Below, one piece after another: positions 36,052 to 45,881 of a stretch of DNA of 64,000 nt (its first letter is position 1; every line of letters starts with the position of its first letter). This DNA is from Tepidibacter aestuarii (GTDB lineage Bacteria > Bacillota > Clostridia > Peptostreptococcales > Peptostreptococcaceae). Where the stretch lies: positions 124,001 through 188,000 of the forward strand of contig NZ_OW235315.1 of assembly GCF_934924865.1 (NCBI RefSeq), in the 5' to 3' direction. The notes under the pieces were generated by a model. That model did not search any database, was not told the origin of the DNA, and was given only the letters and a program-made list of their open reading frames with translations. Both the position numbers and the translations under genes were made by a program.

Positions 36052-38751
36052 ATGATAAATAACGTTTCAGCTGAGGCAGCATATAGTGCTGCAAGTGATG
36101 CCTATAATAATTTGAATACAACTTCAAAGGTTAGAGGTACAGTTGTTGAAATTAGTGGAGATGATGTAACTTTAGATGTTGGAGATAAGAAACTTCTTAA
36201 TTTAAAGGTTAAGGAAAATATAAATGCAAAAGCCGGAGATGCAGTAGTAATAGACAAAAAAAATATAGTAGAATCCAAAAAAACAGATGATATTAGGAAT
36301 CAAAAAATAACTGAAAATGATAAAATAGAATACTCAGATATACTCAAAAGATTAGATATGGATGTGAACGATGAAAATTTAGAAGCAGTTAAGACTCTTA
36401 AGAACCACGATATAAGTATAACTAAAGAAAATATTATGTCCTTTGTGTATAGTAAAAAATCATTAGATGATATTATAGTAAATTTAGATTACGATAGTGC
36501 TGTTAAGATAATGGATAAGGGAGTGGATATTGAAAATGATTCACTTCAAAAGATAGCAGATACTATAAAAGAGGTCAAAAGTGAAAAGGAATACTTCTCA
36601 TTTTTAAAATTATTTAAAAATAAAAAAGAACTCACAATGGATGAAGCTGAGAAAATAACTGAGAAATTGTATGGAAGTAAGATGGGGAAGGATATAACTG
36701 ATATAGTAAAAACTCTACATAAAAAGAATGTTAAGATAACCAAAAGAAATATAGAAAAAGTAAATGACATATTTTATAAATTAGATAAACTACAAGATGC
36801 AGAAGAAGATACGTTTATAGATACGGTAAAGAATAATATAAGTCCTACAATAGATAACTTGTACAATATAAAGAATTTCGTAAAAAGTGGGGCAATAAAG
36901 GTTGCTGATAAGATAAGCTCTATATCTGTTAAAGCTTACGAATCTTTTTTACCTAAGCTAACTAAGGTTACACAAAAGGAGCTAGATTTACTACAAGAGG
37001 ATATAAAGGAAAGTTTAGATAGAATGCAAGTAAGTATTACGGATAATAACATAAAGCTTTCTGAGAAAATGATAAAGAATGAATTAGAACTGACAAAAGA
37101 AAACATTCAAAGCATAAATGAAATGAAGGAAGCTTTAGCGTATGTAATCAAAAATTTAAATAAAGAAAATCTAGCATCTATGATAAAAGAAGACATAGAT
37201 ATAGAAAAGATGGATATAAGAGATATAGAAAATAAGTTAAAGGATATAGGTAATATTCATATAACATCGGATATAGAGGTAAAAGAAGTATCTGACATAA
37301 TAGAAAAACTACAAAATCTAAAAGAGTTAGACGAAACTGATTTAGTTAAATTGATTAAAAAAGACGTAGATTTTAATTTAAGCAAATTGAATAAAGTTAT
37401 ATCAAATTCTAATATAGACACTGAGATTATAAATACAACAGTTCAATCTATAAGTAAAATTACAGAAGTTTTTAATGATGTAAAGAATTTAGATTTGAAT
37501 GCGATATCTTTTAATTTAAGAAATTCAATACCTATGACATTGAATAATGTATATAAATCTCATAAAAGTATAAATAAACAAGTCATAAAGCTTGAAAAAA
37601 ATAGTGAAAATATAGTAAAAAAACATGTAAAAGACAATATAAGTTTATTTAAAACACAAGATAATGATACTAAAACTGTAGATTTAAATAAAGCATTTGA
37701 AGTGGCTAAGTCTTTGGTTCAAAATAAACTAAGTTTAAGTAAATCCAATATTCAAAAGGTATATAGTGCATACAATCAATATGAATACATAAAAGATAAC
37801 CTGACAAGTAATATGGTTAAGGAAAGTATTAAACAGAATAACCCTATAGACAATATGAACTTAAAAGAAGCTGGAGATTACATAAAAGAGTTTAGCAATG
37901 CTGATAGGGCAAACATAAAAATAGATAAATATATTGAGCAAGTAACAGATAATATAAGAAATATAAATAGAGAAAAAAATAATTGTATAGCTTTTAATAT
38001 AAAAAACAATAAAGATATGACTTTAAAAGAAGTTCAAAGTACATCTGATTTTTTAAAGAATAAGAATCAACTAGGGCATAAGATATCAAACTTTTTGGAT
38101 AAAATAAAAAATACTGATGAAAGTTATGAGAAAGAAGATACTCAATTAAAAAATTACGCAGATAAGATAGAGGGGACAATTAAAAAGTACTCTGAGAATA
38201 TAAAAAAAGGCGATTTTAAACCTCGCAAAGCATATGAAGATATATCAGAAGATATAAAAAAATTCAGAGAAGATATAGATTTAACTAAGGATTACAATAA
38301 AGATATTGATGAAAAACATAAAGAAGTAAAAGAATCGCTTGAGAGAAGTTACACATCAAATAAAGATGAAAAATTCATTCAATACCCTCTCGTGATAAAT
38401 GATCATTTTTCAAATTTAAATATGTACTACAAAAACAGAAAAAATTCATCTAAAAATATAGATAAGGATGATATGGATGTAGCAATTAGCCTTGATACTA
38501 AAAATTTAGGAAATATAAATATTCACTTAGGGGTAAATAAAGCTAAGGTTAAAGTAAAAATAGGATTAGACGATAAGAATAATATAGAGTATATAAAAGG
38601 GAATAAAGATATATTAAATAGTTTTTTAGAAGAGATAGAGTATGATTTAGAAGATGTAGAATTTGAGTTTGATAAAGATAATATAATTGGTCTAAATGAA
38701 GAACAGGAAATAGAAAGTAATATTAAGGGATTTTTGGATATCAAGATTTAA
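36052..38751 (+). CDS. Large FliK-like flagellar hook-length control protein
   Basis: 899 residues, helical and Lys/Asp/Asn-rich. The N-terminus (about 20-75) is a small beta domain (VRGTVVEISGDDVTLDVGDKK). The C-terminus has a Flg_hook-like segment: DVAISLDTKNLGNINIHLG at about 806-824, then NKAKVKVKIGLDD, the pattern of FliK C-terminal domains (L-D-P-x-x-L-G-x-V-x-V). The long middle could act as a molecular ruler. Ribosome site AGGGTGAGG at 36040-36048. SigD control would be late for a hook ruler, so a different late role is possible. Confidence 0.65.
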   Translation: MINNVSAEAAYSAASDAYNNLNTTSKVRGTVVEISGDDVTLDVGDKKLLNLKVKENINAKAGDAVVIDKKNIVESKKTDDIRNQKITENDKIEYSDILKRLDMDVNDENLEAVKTLKNHDISITKENIMSFVYSKKSLDDIIVNLDYDSAVKIMDKGVDIENDSLQKIADTIKEVKSEKEYFSFLKLFKNKKELTMDEAEKITEKLYGSKMGKDITDIVKTLHKKNVKITKRNIEKVNDIFYKLDKLQDAEEDTFIDTVKNNISPTIDNLYNIKNFVKSGAIKVADKISSISVKAYESFLPKLTKVTQKELDLLQEDIKESLDRMQVSITDNNIKLSEKMIKNELELTKENIQSINEMKEALAYVIKNLNKENLASMIKEDIDIEKMDIRDIENKLKDIGNIHITSDIEVKEVSDIIEKLQNLKELDETDLVKLIKKDVDFNLSKLNKVISNSNIDTEIINTTVQSISKITEVFNDVKNLDLNAISFNLRNSIPMTLNNVYKSHKSINKQVIKLEKNSENIVKKHVKDNISLFKTQDNDTKTVDLNKAFEVAKSLVQNKLSLSKSNIQKVYSAYNQYEYIKDNLTSNMVKESIKQNNPIDNMNLKEAGDYIKEFSNADRANIKIDKYIEQVTDNIRNINREKNNCIAFNIKNNKDMTLKEVQSTSDFLKNKNQLGHKISNFLDKIKNTDESYEKEDTQLKNYADKIEGTIKKYSENIKKGDFKPRKAYEDISEDIKKFREDIDLTKDYNKDIDEKHKEVKESLERSYTSNKDEKFIQYPLVINDHFSNLNMYYKNRKNSSKNIDKDDMDVAISLDTKNLGNINIHLGVNKAKVKVKIGLDDKNNIEYIKGNKDILNSFLEEIEYDLEDVEFEFDKDNIIGLNEEQEIESNIKGFLDIKI

Positions 38752-38762
38752 AGGAGATAATC

Positions 38763-38891
38763 ATGGATATTGAAAATTTAAAGAATGAAAAAGATTTAAA
38801 TGAAGACATTCCAAAAGAATTGATAGACATTGTATCTAAAGTCCTACTTTTTGTTGAAAATATAGACGAAAGAAGGATTAGAAAGGATTAA
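38763..38891 (+). CDS. 42-residue relic of an FlhB-C-like (YlqH/FlhX) protein
   Basis: MDIENLKNEKDLNEDIPKEL... then a helix VSKVLLFVEN. This matches only the last part of YlqH-type proteins (GDEIPEELYxAVAxVLAFVY), which normally have about 90 residues and an autocleavage NPTH motif. That motif is absent. AAGGAGAT at 38751-38758 gives a good ribosome site, so it may be translated. YlqH usually follows fliK-like genes, which agrees with the position. It could be a degraded gene or a retained short form. Confidence 0.6.
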   Translation: MDIENLKNEKDLNEDIPKELIDIVSKVLLFVENIDERRIRKD

Positions 38892-38916
38892 AGTTTTAGG
38901 TTGCATAAGACGATAA
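38889..38916 (+). promoter_or_regulatory. SigD promoter of flagellin 2
   Basis: TAAA (38889-38892), 16-base spacer, GACGATAA (38909-38916). The -35 overlaps the stop codon of the 42-residue gene. The leader has one GGA only, in GGGGAGG (38941-38947). Confidence 0.78.
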
Positions 38917-38958
38917 TATAGATAGAATTATTAATAATACGGGGAGGAATTACTTAAG

Positions 38959-40917
38959 ATGAGAATCAATCACAATATATCGGCAATGAATGCACATAGA
39001 TTACTTAATGTTAATAATAGCTTCGCATCAAAGTCACTTGAAAAATTATCTTCAGGTAAGAGAATAAACAGAGCTGGAGATGACGCAGCTGGAATGGCAA
39101 TCACAGAGAAGATGAGAGCTCAAATAAATGGACTTAAGACGGCTTCAAGAAACTCTCTTGATGGTGTATCGTTAGTTCAAACTGCAGAAGGGGCTATGGG
39201 AGAAGTTCATTCTATGTTACAAAGAATGAGAGAACTTTCAGTTCAAGCAGCTAATGGAACGGCAGCAGATTCTGATAGACAAGCTATACAAGATGAAATA
39301 AATCAATTAACTTCAGAGGTAAATAGAATTGCAAATGGAACAGAATATAATACAAGAAATATATTAAAGGGAAATGAAGGTCCGAATAGTAATACTTCAG
39401 AACATAGAATGTCTACAGGAAAACCTGCTCAATATACAGGTAATGTAGATCTAAAAGCAGTAGGAAGTTTTGATTTAAAAAGTGAACAATTATCTATATG
39501 GGTAGATGGAGAAGAAAAGGTAGTTAACTTAACACAAACAAATGGCTCTAGCACAGTAGACGATTTTATGAGCCTAGTAAATGACGCTTTAGGAGATTCA
39601 GCAAAAGCGGTTTTAGATAAAAATGGACATATAGAGATAACAACTTCTTCTATTGGAGGATTAAGTAATATAGAAATAAAAGGAAGTAATACTGTAGTTA
39701 ATATGTTTAATTCAGCTTTTGATCCGACGCAAGCAACTGGAGAAGCTACAATAGATAGCGTTGATTTGACAATCTATGCTGGTACTGAAAATCAAGGTAA
39801 GAGTGATATTAGTATTAAATTTACAGAAGGAGGTTCAGAAGCAGTCTCTTGGAATGGAAATGTTCTAACTGTAACCCTGGATACTAGTAAAAACAACTAT
39901 GTAGCAGCAGATATAGAAGGGTTAATTCAAGGCGCGACAACAGGAGCACCAACAGGATTAGATATGAGTAAATTTACTGTAATAGGAGCAGGTACAATGG
40001 ATATTACACAAGCAGGTATTGACTTAGCAGCTGCACCTATAGAATCTAAAATAATAGAAAATCCTGCTACTGGAACAGCTGAAAATGCAACAAATACAGC
40101 AACAGGAAGTTTTTACTTTGATGGAGTTCCTGAAATTGGTTCAACTATAAAAATAGGAGATGAAACAATAGAGTTCTTTGACAGTAGTGTATCTCCATAC
40201 GTAGGTTCAAATAGACCTATTGATATAAATGGAAAAACTACTGCTGAGGCTATTGTAGATGAAATAGTTAACAAGTTTGCAACAGGAATAGATGGAGTAA
40301 CTTTAAGTGAGGATTCTAAATTTGACTCAGGATCAGGAACATCTACTAATGCAAGATTAATTGTTGAATTTAATAAACCAGGGTTTGATGGAAATTTAGT
40401 TTATCTTGAAGGAACTCCTGAAGATTTCACAACTAATCTTCAAGTAGGAGCAAATACAGGACAAGAATTTAGACTTCAGATAGGAGATATAAGAGCTAAA
40501 AATCTAAAAATAAGTGCAGATAATCCAACAAGAAACCCAGGGGTTAAGGGCGCTTCTTATGTAAAGACAGGAGCAACTGTTACTGATGGGATTTCTTCAA
40601 GTATGACAGAATATGCGCTAGATGTAACAACTGAAGAAAAAGCTTCTGCGGCTATTAAAGTATTTGATAATGCTATAGTTCAAATAGCATCTGAAAGATC
40701 AAAACTTGGTGCTACTCAAAATAGACTTGAGCACACTATTGCAAATCTTGATAATACATCAGAAAACTTAACGGCTGCTATGTCGCGTATAGAAGACACT
40801 GATATGGCGCTTGAAATGGCTAATTATCAAAAATTAAATGTACTTCAACAAGCAGGGGTATCAATGCTTGCTCAAGCTAATCAACAGCCACAATCAATTC
40901 TTAAATTACTTGGTTAA
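38959..40917 (+). CDS. fliC2: Large flagellin (filament protein 2)
   Basis: 652 residues. The conserved ends are intact: MRINHNISAMNAHRLL, SSGKRINRAGDDAAGMAITEKM, and the C-terminal ending QANQQPQSILKLLG. The inserted centre (about 140-550) is Thr/Ser/Gly-rich with beta-domain character (VDLKAVGSFDLKSEQLSIWVDG; SFYFDGVPEIGSTIKIGDET). No HExxH protease motif is present. It is over twice the size of flagellin 1. ATG is 11 bases after GGGGAGG, a longer spacer than for fliC1. Confidence 0.94.
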   Translation: MRINHNISAMNAHRLLNVNNSFASKSLEKLSSGKRINRAGDDAAGMAITEKMRAQINGLKTASRNSLDGVSLVQTAEGAMGEVHSMLQRMRELSVQAANGTAADSDRQAIQDEINQLTSEVNRIANGTEYNTRNILKGNEGPNSNTSEHRMSTGKPAQYTGNVDLKAVGSFDLKSEQLSIWVDGEEKVVNLTQTNGSSTVDDFMSLVNDALGDSAKAVLDKNGHIEITTSSIGGLSNIEIKGSNTVVNMFNSAFDPTQATGEATIDSVDLTIYAGTENQGKSDISIKFTEGGSEAVSWNGNVLTVTLDTSKNNYVAADIEGLIQGATTGAPTGLDMSKFTVIGAGTMDITQAGIDLAAAPIESKIIENPATGTAENATNTATGSFYFDGVPEIGSTIKIGDETIEFFDSSVSPYVGSNRPIDINGKTTAEAIVDEIVNKFATGIDGVTLSEDSKFDSGSGTSTNARLIVEFNKPGFDGNLVYLEGTPEDFTTNLQVGANTGQEFRLQIGDIRAKNLKISADNPTRNPGVKGASYVKTGATVTDGISSSMTEYALDVTTEEKASAAIKVFDNAIVQIASERSKLGATQNRLEHTIANLDNTSENLTAAMSRIEDTDMALEMANYQKLNVLQQAGVSMLAQANQQPQSILKLLG

Positions 40918-40933
40918 GATTGGAGGTAATTAG

Positions 40934-41398
40934 ATGATAGAAAAAGAATATTTAGCTTCAAGGGTTGCAGCAGCTAATGAAGCACAGCTTGTAGCTATTA
41001 TGTATGAAGGTCTAATAGATACATTTAATGAATGTATAACATATATAAATAAAAAAGAAAATTTAGATACCTTAATGGATAAGTCTAGAGATATATTAGC
41101 GGAACTTATAGCTACATTAAATGGAGATTCTGAAATAGCGAATAACTATAAGAGTATATATTTATATGTTAATAATATTATAACTGAAGGTTTTATTATG
41201 AAGGATGAATCTAAATTTGAAGAAGCTATAAAGGTTATTACACCTTTATATGAAGGATGGAATGAACTTGGAGAAAAAATGTATATGGATAATATACAGG
41301 AAAACAAAGGTCCTAAACTTGTTGCTGGAATGACATATGGCAAAGGATATGTTAATGAAAGTATAATGAATAATCAGGATCGATGGGAAAAAGGATAA
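40934..41398 (+). CDS. fliS2: FliS-family flagellin chaperone (copy 2)
   Basis: 154 residues, a diverged FliS: VAAANEAQLVAIMYEGLIDTFNECI near the N-terminus followed by helices like FliS. It lies 16 bases after flagellin 2, so it probably serves that large flagellin. It carries a C-terminal extension of about 30 residues beyond fliS1. Ribosome site TGGAGGT at 40921-40927. Confidence 0.82.
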   Translation: MIEKEYLASRVAAANEAQLVAIMYEGLIDTFNECITYINKKENLDTLMDKSRDILAELIATLNGDSEIANNYKSIYLYVNNIITEGFIMKDESKFEEAIKVITPLYEGWNELGEKMYMDNIQENKGPKLVAGMTYGKGYVNESIMNNQDRWEKG

Positions 41399-41412
41399 AT
41401 AAAATTATATAT

Positions 41413-41456
41413 AAAAAAGTCTCGCATTGTTAGTAACAATGCGAGACTTTTTTTTA
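41413..41456 (+). terminator. Terminator of fliC2-fliS2
   Basis: A perfect 20-bp stem (41413-41432 with 41434-41453 region) with a T8 tail, closing the flagellar block. Confidence 0.93.
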
Positions 41457-41660
41457 TGTAATTAAATCAGAATATTTCAAATTTTATTGCTTATATGAGC
41501 TATCCGACAGGATAGAACAAATAGTTACAATATAATTCTAATATTAATGTCTGAAAATTGAAAATAATTCAAAAAAAGTATTATATTGCACCAAACTTGT
41601 TTTTGAATGTATAGTTTTTTTGATATAATGATTTTGTGAGTTTAAAAAGGAGAGATCAAG

Positions 41661-43805
41661 ATGAATATAGAAAAAATGCTTCAAGAAGAATTGAATTTAA
41701 AATCTTCTCAGGTAGTAAATACTATAAAATTAATAGATGATGGAAATACTATACCATTTATTGCTAGATATAGAAAAGAAATGACTGGAAATTTAAGTGA
41801 TGTTGTATTAAGAGAGTTTTATGATAGATTAAACTATCTTAGAAATTTGAAAAATAGAAAAGAAGATGTTATTAGAATAATACAAGAAGGCGGAAACTTA
41901 ACAGATAAGATAAAGCTTGACATACAAAATGCTAAAACATTACAAGAAGTTGAGGATATTTATGCTCCATTTAAGCCTAAAAAAAGAACTAGAGCTACTA
42001 TAGCGAAGGAAAAAGGTTTAGAAAAATTAGCTATATCTATAATGAATTATGATATAGATGATATATACAGTGAAGCTAAAAAATATATAGATGAAGAAAA
42101 TGAAGTCGAAAATGAAGAACAATCTATAAAAGGGGCTCTTGATATAATAGCTGAAATTATATCTGAGGATGCTTCTCTTAGAAAGGTTATAAGAAGAATA
42201 GCTTTAAATGATGGAGTTATATCATGTAAAGGAAGCACAGATGAAAAATCTGTATACGAAATGTATTATTCTTACTCTGAAAAAGTCAAAACCATGGCAC
42301 CACATAGGACTTTGGCTATAAATAGAGGAGAAAAAGAAAAATTCTTGAAAGTTAAATTAGAGCTTAATGAAGATTTGATTATAGATAAGATAAGAAATAT
42401 TTATATAAAGAATAAATTGAATAACATATCAAACTACATAGAACAAGCTATAAATGATTCGTATAAAAGGCTTATATTTCCTTCTATAGAGAGAGAAATA
42501 AGAAATCATTTAACTGAAAAAGCGCAAGAAAGAGCCATAAAAGTATTTGGAGAAAACATAAAAAAATTATTGCTTCAACCTCCTGTTAAAGGAAATGTGG
42601 TTATGGGATTTGACCCTGCGTATAGAACAGGATGTAAAATAGCTATAGTTGATGAAAATTCAAAATTATTAGATACGACTACGATTTATCCTACAAAGCC
42701 TCAAAATGATGAGGAAGGCTCTAAAAAGGTTTTGATAGATCTTATAAATAAATATAATGTAAATATAATAGCTATAGGAAATGGTACAGCATCAAGGGAA
42801 TCTGAGATGTTTGTTGCTAACTTAATAAAGGAAATAGATAAGGATATAAAATACATAATAGTAAGCGAAGCTGGCGCATCTATTTATTCTGCATCATCTT
42901 TAGCTACAGAGGAACATCCTGATATTAATGTATCTTTAAGAGGGGCAATATCTATAGCAAGAAGGCTTCAAGATCCTCTTGCAGAGCTTGTAAAGATAGA
43001 TCCGCAGCATATAGGTGTTGGGCAGTATCAACATGATATGAATCAAAAGAGGCTAGGAGAAGTATTAGATGGTGTAGTTGAGGACAGTGTAAATGCTGTA
43101 GGAGTTGATCTTAACAGTGCATCGTATTCTCTTCTTGAGCGCGTAGCTGGAATAAGTAAATCTGTAGCTAAAAACATAGTGATATATAGGGATGAAGTTG
43201 GAGAATTTAAATCTAGAAAAGAGCTTAAGAAAGTAAAAAGGTTAGGTCCATCAGCGTTTGTTCAGTGTGCAGGATTTTTAAGAATAGATGATTCAGAAAA
43301 TATGCTAGACAATACAGGGGTTCATCCTGAAAGCTATGATATATGTAAAAAGCTAATAAAAAGATTAGGATATACACTTGATGATATAAAGGACAAAAAG
43401 ATAGAAGATATAGACGATAAAATTAAGAATTTGGGTATAGAAAATTTGAGTTTAGAGCTAAATGTGGGGGTTTTAACTTTAAAAGATATAATAAATGAAA
43501 TTAAAAAGCCTGGAAGGGATCCTAGAGATGAAAGTATAAAACCTGTATTTAGAAGTGATGTTTTAAAAATAGAAGATATTAAAGAAGGCATGATACTTAA
43601 GGGGACTGTTAGAAATGTAGTTGATTTTGGAGCTTTCGTCGATATTGGAATTAAGAATGATGGATTAGTTCATAAATCACAAATGAGTGATAGATTCGTT
43701 AAAGATCCAATGCAAATTGTATCTATAGGAGATATAGTAGATGTTAAAGTTATACAAATAGACTTACAAAAGCATAAAGTATCACTTTCTATGAAGGGGA
43801 TTTAA
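41661..43805 (+). CDS. tex: Tex-family RNA-binding transcription accessory protein
   Basis: 714 residues, typical Tex. N-terminal helical domain (IPFIARYRKEMTGNLSD near 33-49), YqgF-type nuclease-like fold (VMGFDPAYRTGCKIAIVDE), helix-hairpin-helix region (VAGISKSVAKNIVIYRDEVG), and C-terminal S1 domain (KGTVRNVVDFGAFVDIGIKNDGLVH, about 650-710). Ribosome site AAGGAGAG at 41647-41654. It begins an operon with the two kinases and the amidohydrolase. Confidence 0.96.
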   Translation: MNIEKMLQEELNLKSSQVVNTIKLIDDGNTIPFIARYRKEMTGNLSDVVLREFYDRLNYLRNLKNRKEDVIRIIQEGGNLTDKIKLDIQNAKTLQEVEDIYAPFKPKKRTRATIAKEKGLEKLAISIMNYDIDDIYSEAKKYIDEENEVENEEQSIKGALDIIAEIISEDASLRKVIRRIALNDGVISCKGSTDEKSVYEMYYSYSEKVKTMAPHRTLAINRGEKEKFLKVKLELNEDLIIDKIRNIYIKNKLNNISNYIEQAINDSYKRLIFPSIEREIRNHLTEKAQERAIKVFGENIKKLLLQPPVKGNVVMGFDPAYRTGCKIAIVDENSKLLDTTTIYPTKPQNDEEGSKKVLIDLINKYNVNIIAIGNGTASRESEMFVANLIKEIDKDIKYIIVSEAGASIYSASSLATEEHPDINVSLRGAISIARRLQDPLAELVKIDPQHIGVGQYQHDMNQKRLGEVLDGVVEDSVNAVGVDLNSASYSLLERVAGISKSVAKNIVIYRDEVGEFKSRKELKKVKRLGPSAFVQCAGFLRIDDSENMLDNTGVHPESYDICKKLIKRLGYTLDDIKDKKIEDIDDKIKNLGIENLSLELNVGVLTLKDIINEIKKPGRDPRDESIKPVFRSDVLKIEDIKEGMILKGTVRNVVDFGAFVDIGIKNDGLVHKSQMSDRFVKDPMQIVSIGDIVDVKVIQIDLQKHKVSLSMKGI

Positions 43806-43810
43806 AATAT

Positions 43811-45871
43811 ATGAGTATATGTAGATCATTAAGTATGGCGAGTAAGTTAAATAGCAGTATGATACTTAGCACTAAACTTTATAGAGATTATACAATATTA
43901 TTTAAATATATTAATTTTATTTTACGCAAAGAAGACAGAATAATTATAGTAATTGATGAGGCCTATGAAAAAGAATTTATGGATGAAAATAAATTAAAAC
44001 AGTATGGTTTATATCACCATATACAATCTAATAGAATTATAGTAAAAAAATGTGAAGAGTTTGTAAACGATATGAACTTATTTTATGAGTTAAGGCAGGA
44101 TAGTGAAAAGTTGGGTTATGAAAAAAATTATATAATAGGTATTTGTTCTAGAGAGATAAGTATAAAAACTGAGTTGATAAAAAATTCTATAAAAAATGGA
44201 TATAAATACTGCTGTTATTATAATGTACTTGAATTATCTGTCTACTATGAAGCTATATTTTTTGAAGATGATGAAACAATTGAAGTATACAATAATAAAA
44301 AGATTAAGGAACTTGAGTTGATATTAGAAAGTATACGTTCCTCTGTTGTAGCAAAGAAAAATACTTATGATAATGTAAAAGATCTAGAAAAACTTAACTC
44401 CTTTTTAGGGAATGTAAACAAGGTAAGTAATTTAGATGATTTTTTAAAGAAGTTTTTAGAACTTGTAAGTAGTATAACTTCCTGTAAAAGAAGTGGTATT
44501 TTGACTAAATCAGAATTTGAAAATTTTCAAATACATTATGAGCTAGGAGATTCATGTGAATGCATTAAAGGCTGCATAGATATAGAGTTTAATGAAAATG
44601 AACTGATAAAATCTGTAGAGACAGAAAGCAAGAGAATGGTATTTTTGAATATAAATGAATTTACTGTTATCTATTTGTGCTTTGATAAGTATGGACAAAA
44701 ATGTATAAATAAAGAAATACTTGAGATATATGCTTCTTCCGCTAAAAATATAGTAAATTCATTTTTAGAGAAAATAAAAAATGATAGAATAATAAGTCAG
44801 AATGAGAAGTTAAAGGCGTTAGGTGAAATATCTAATGGCGTAGCACATGATTTTAATAACATATTGGCTACTATATCTGGATATGTTGATTTATCTCTTG
44901 CTAAAAGACAAGATGATAATATTAGAGAATATCTAGAAATTATAAAAAGGGCTTCTCTTGATGGAGCCGAGATGTTAAGAAGAATTCAAGAGTTTACTAA
45001 GAACATAAGAGATGAAGAAAATTCATTTTTTAGGTTTGAAAGAATTATGAAGATAGTTCTAAATATGATAAACCCTAGAGTAAACGATAGTGCTATGCTT
45101 GGAATAGATATAAATATAAATAAGGATTTAAATGCAAAAGGACATGTTAAAGGTAGAGAATTTGAGATAAGGGAAGTTATAATAAATATCTTAAATAATG
45201 CTATAGATGCTATGCCGAGTGGTGGAAATATAAATATAAAGACATATAATCTTGATACGGATATTTATATAGAAATAGAGGATTCGGGGGATGGAATACC
45301 TAAAAATATACTATCTAGAATATTTGATCCGTTTTTTTCGACTAAAGGAGTTAATGGAAATGGTATAGGATTATCGGTATCGTATAAGATAATAAAGGAT
45401 CATGGTGGTAGCATAAGAGTTGAAACTGAAGAAGGAATAGGAACTAAGTTTATAATCTCTCTTCCTATGCATTTAGAAGAGGTTGTAAGTATAAACACTA
45501 AAAATGAAGAAAAAGATGAAAAGTACTATAAGATATTAGTTGTAGATGATAAAATACCAGTTGCCATGGCAACCGGAGAAATAATAAAAAGTATAGGAAA
45601 AGAAGCAGATATATGCTATAGTGGCAAAGATGCTCTTCAAAAATTAGAAGTTAAAAAATACGATTTAATAATAAGTGACTTAGCTATGCCAAATTTAAAT
45701 GGTATAGAACTTGCAAAAAAGGTAAAGCTTAAATATCCTGATATAAAGTTTGTTTTAATGACAGGTTGGTTGGGTGATATAGATAATTATAATGATACGA
45801 CGATTGATTACATATTAGAAAAGCCATTTGGCATAGAGGAAATCAAAAAAATATTACAAATGCTCAATTAG
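43811..45871 (+). CDS. Soluble hybrid sensor histidine kinase
   Basis: 686 residues without transmembrane segments. An N-terminal sensory region (about 1-190), possibly MEDS-like, is followed by a GAF-like part. The dimerisation helix has the phospho-acceptor GVAHDFNNIL (His about 346). The ATPase domain shows NNAIDAMPSGG, DSGDGIPK and GNGIGLSV. A receiver domain follows from about 575 (ILVVDDK; Asp in SDLAMPN near 623). It is close behind tex (AAGGGGA as ribosome site) and upstream of a second kinase of similar build. No DNA-binding output is present. Confidence 0.88.
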   Translation: MSICRSLSMASKLNSSMILSTKLYRDYTILFKYINFILRKEDRIIIVIDEAYEKEFMDENKLKQYGLYHHIQSNRIIVKKCEEFVNDMNLFYELRQDSEKLGYEKNYIIGICSREISIKTELIKNSIKNGYKYCCYYNVLELSVYYEAIFFEDDETIEVYNNKKIKELELILESIRSSVVAKKNTYDNVKDLEKLNSFLGNVNKVSNLDDFLKKFLELVSSITSCKRSGILTKSEFENFQIHYELGDSCECIKGCIDIEFNENELIKSVETESKRMVFLNINEFTVIYLCFDKYGQKCINKEILEIYASSAKNIVNSFLEKIKNDRIISQNEKLKALGEISNGVAHDFNNILATISGYVDLSLAKRQDDNIREYLEIIKRASLDGAEMLRRIQEFTKNIRDEENSFFRFERIMKIVLNMINPRVNDSAMLGIDININKDLNAKGHVKGREFEIREVIINILNNAIDAMPSGGNINIKTYNLDTDIYIEIEDSGDGIPKNILSRIFDPFFSTKGVNGNGIGLSVSYKIIKDHGGSIRVETEEGIGTKFIISLPMHLEEVVSINTKNEEKDEKYYKILVVDDKIPVAMATGEIIKSIGKEADICYSGKDALQKLEVKKYDLIISDLAMPNLNGIELAKKVKLKYPDIKFVLMTGWLGDIDNYNDTTIDYILEKPFGIEEIKKILQMLN

Positions 45872-45881
45872 GAGGAGTATA

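Noticed and set aside
38959..40917. Flagellinolysin (protease-bearing flagellin)
   Set aside because: No HExxH motif in the central domain.
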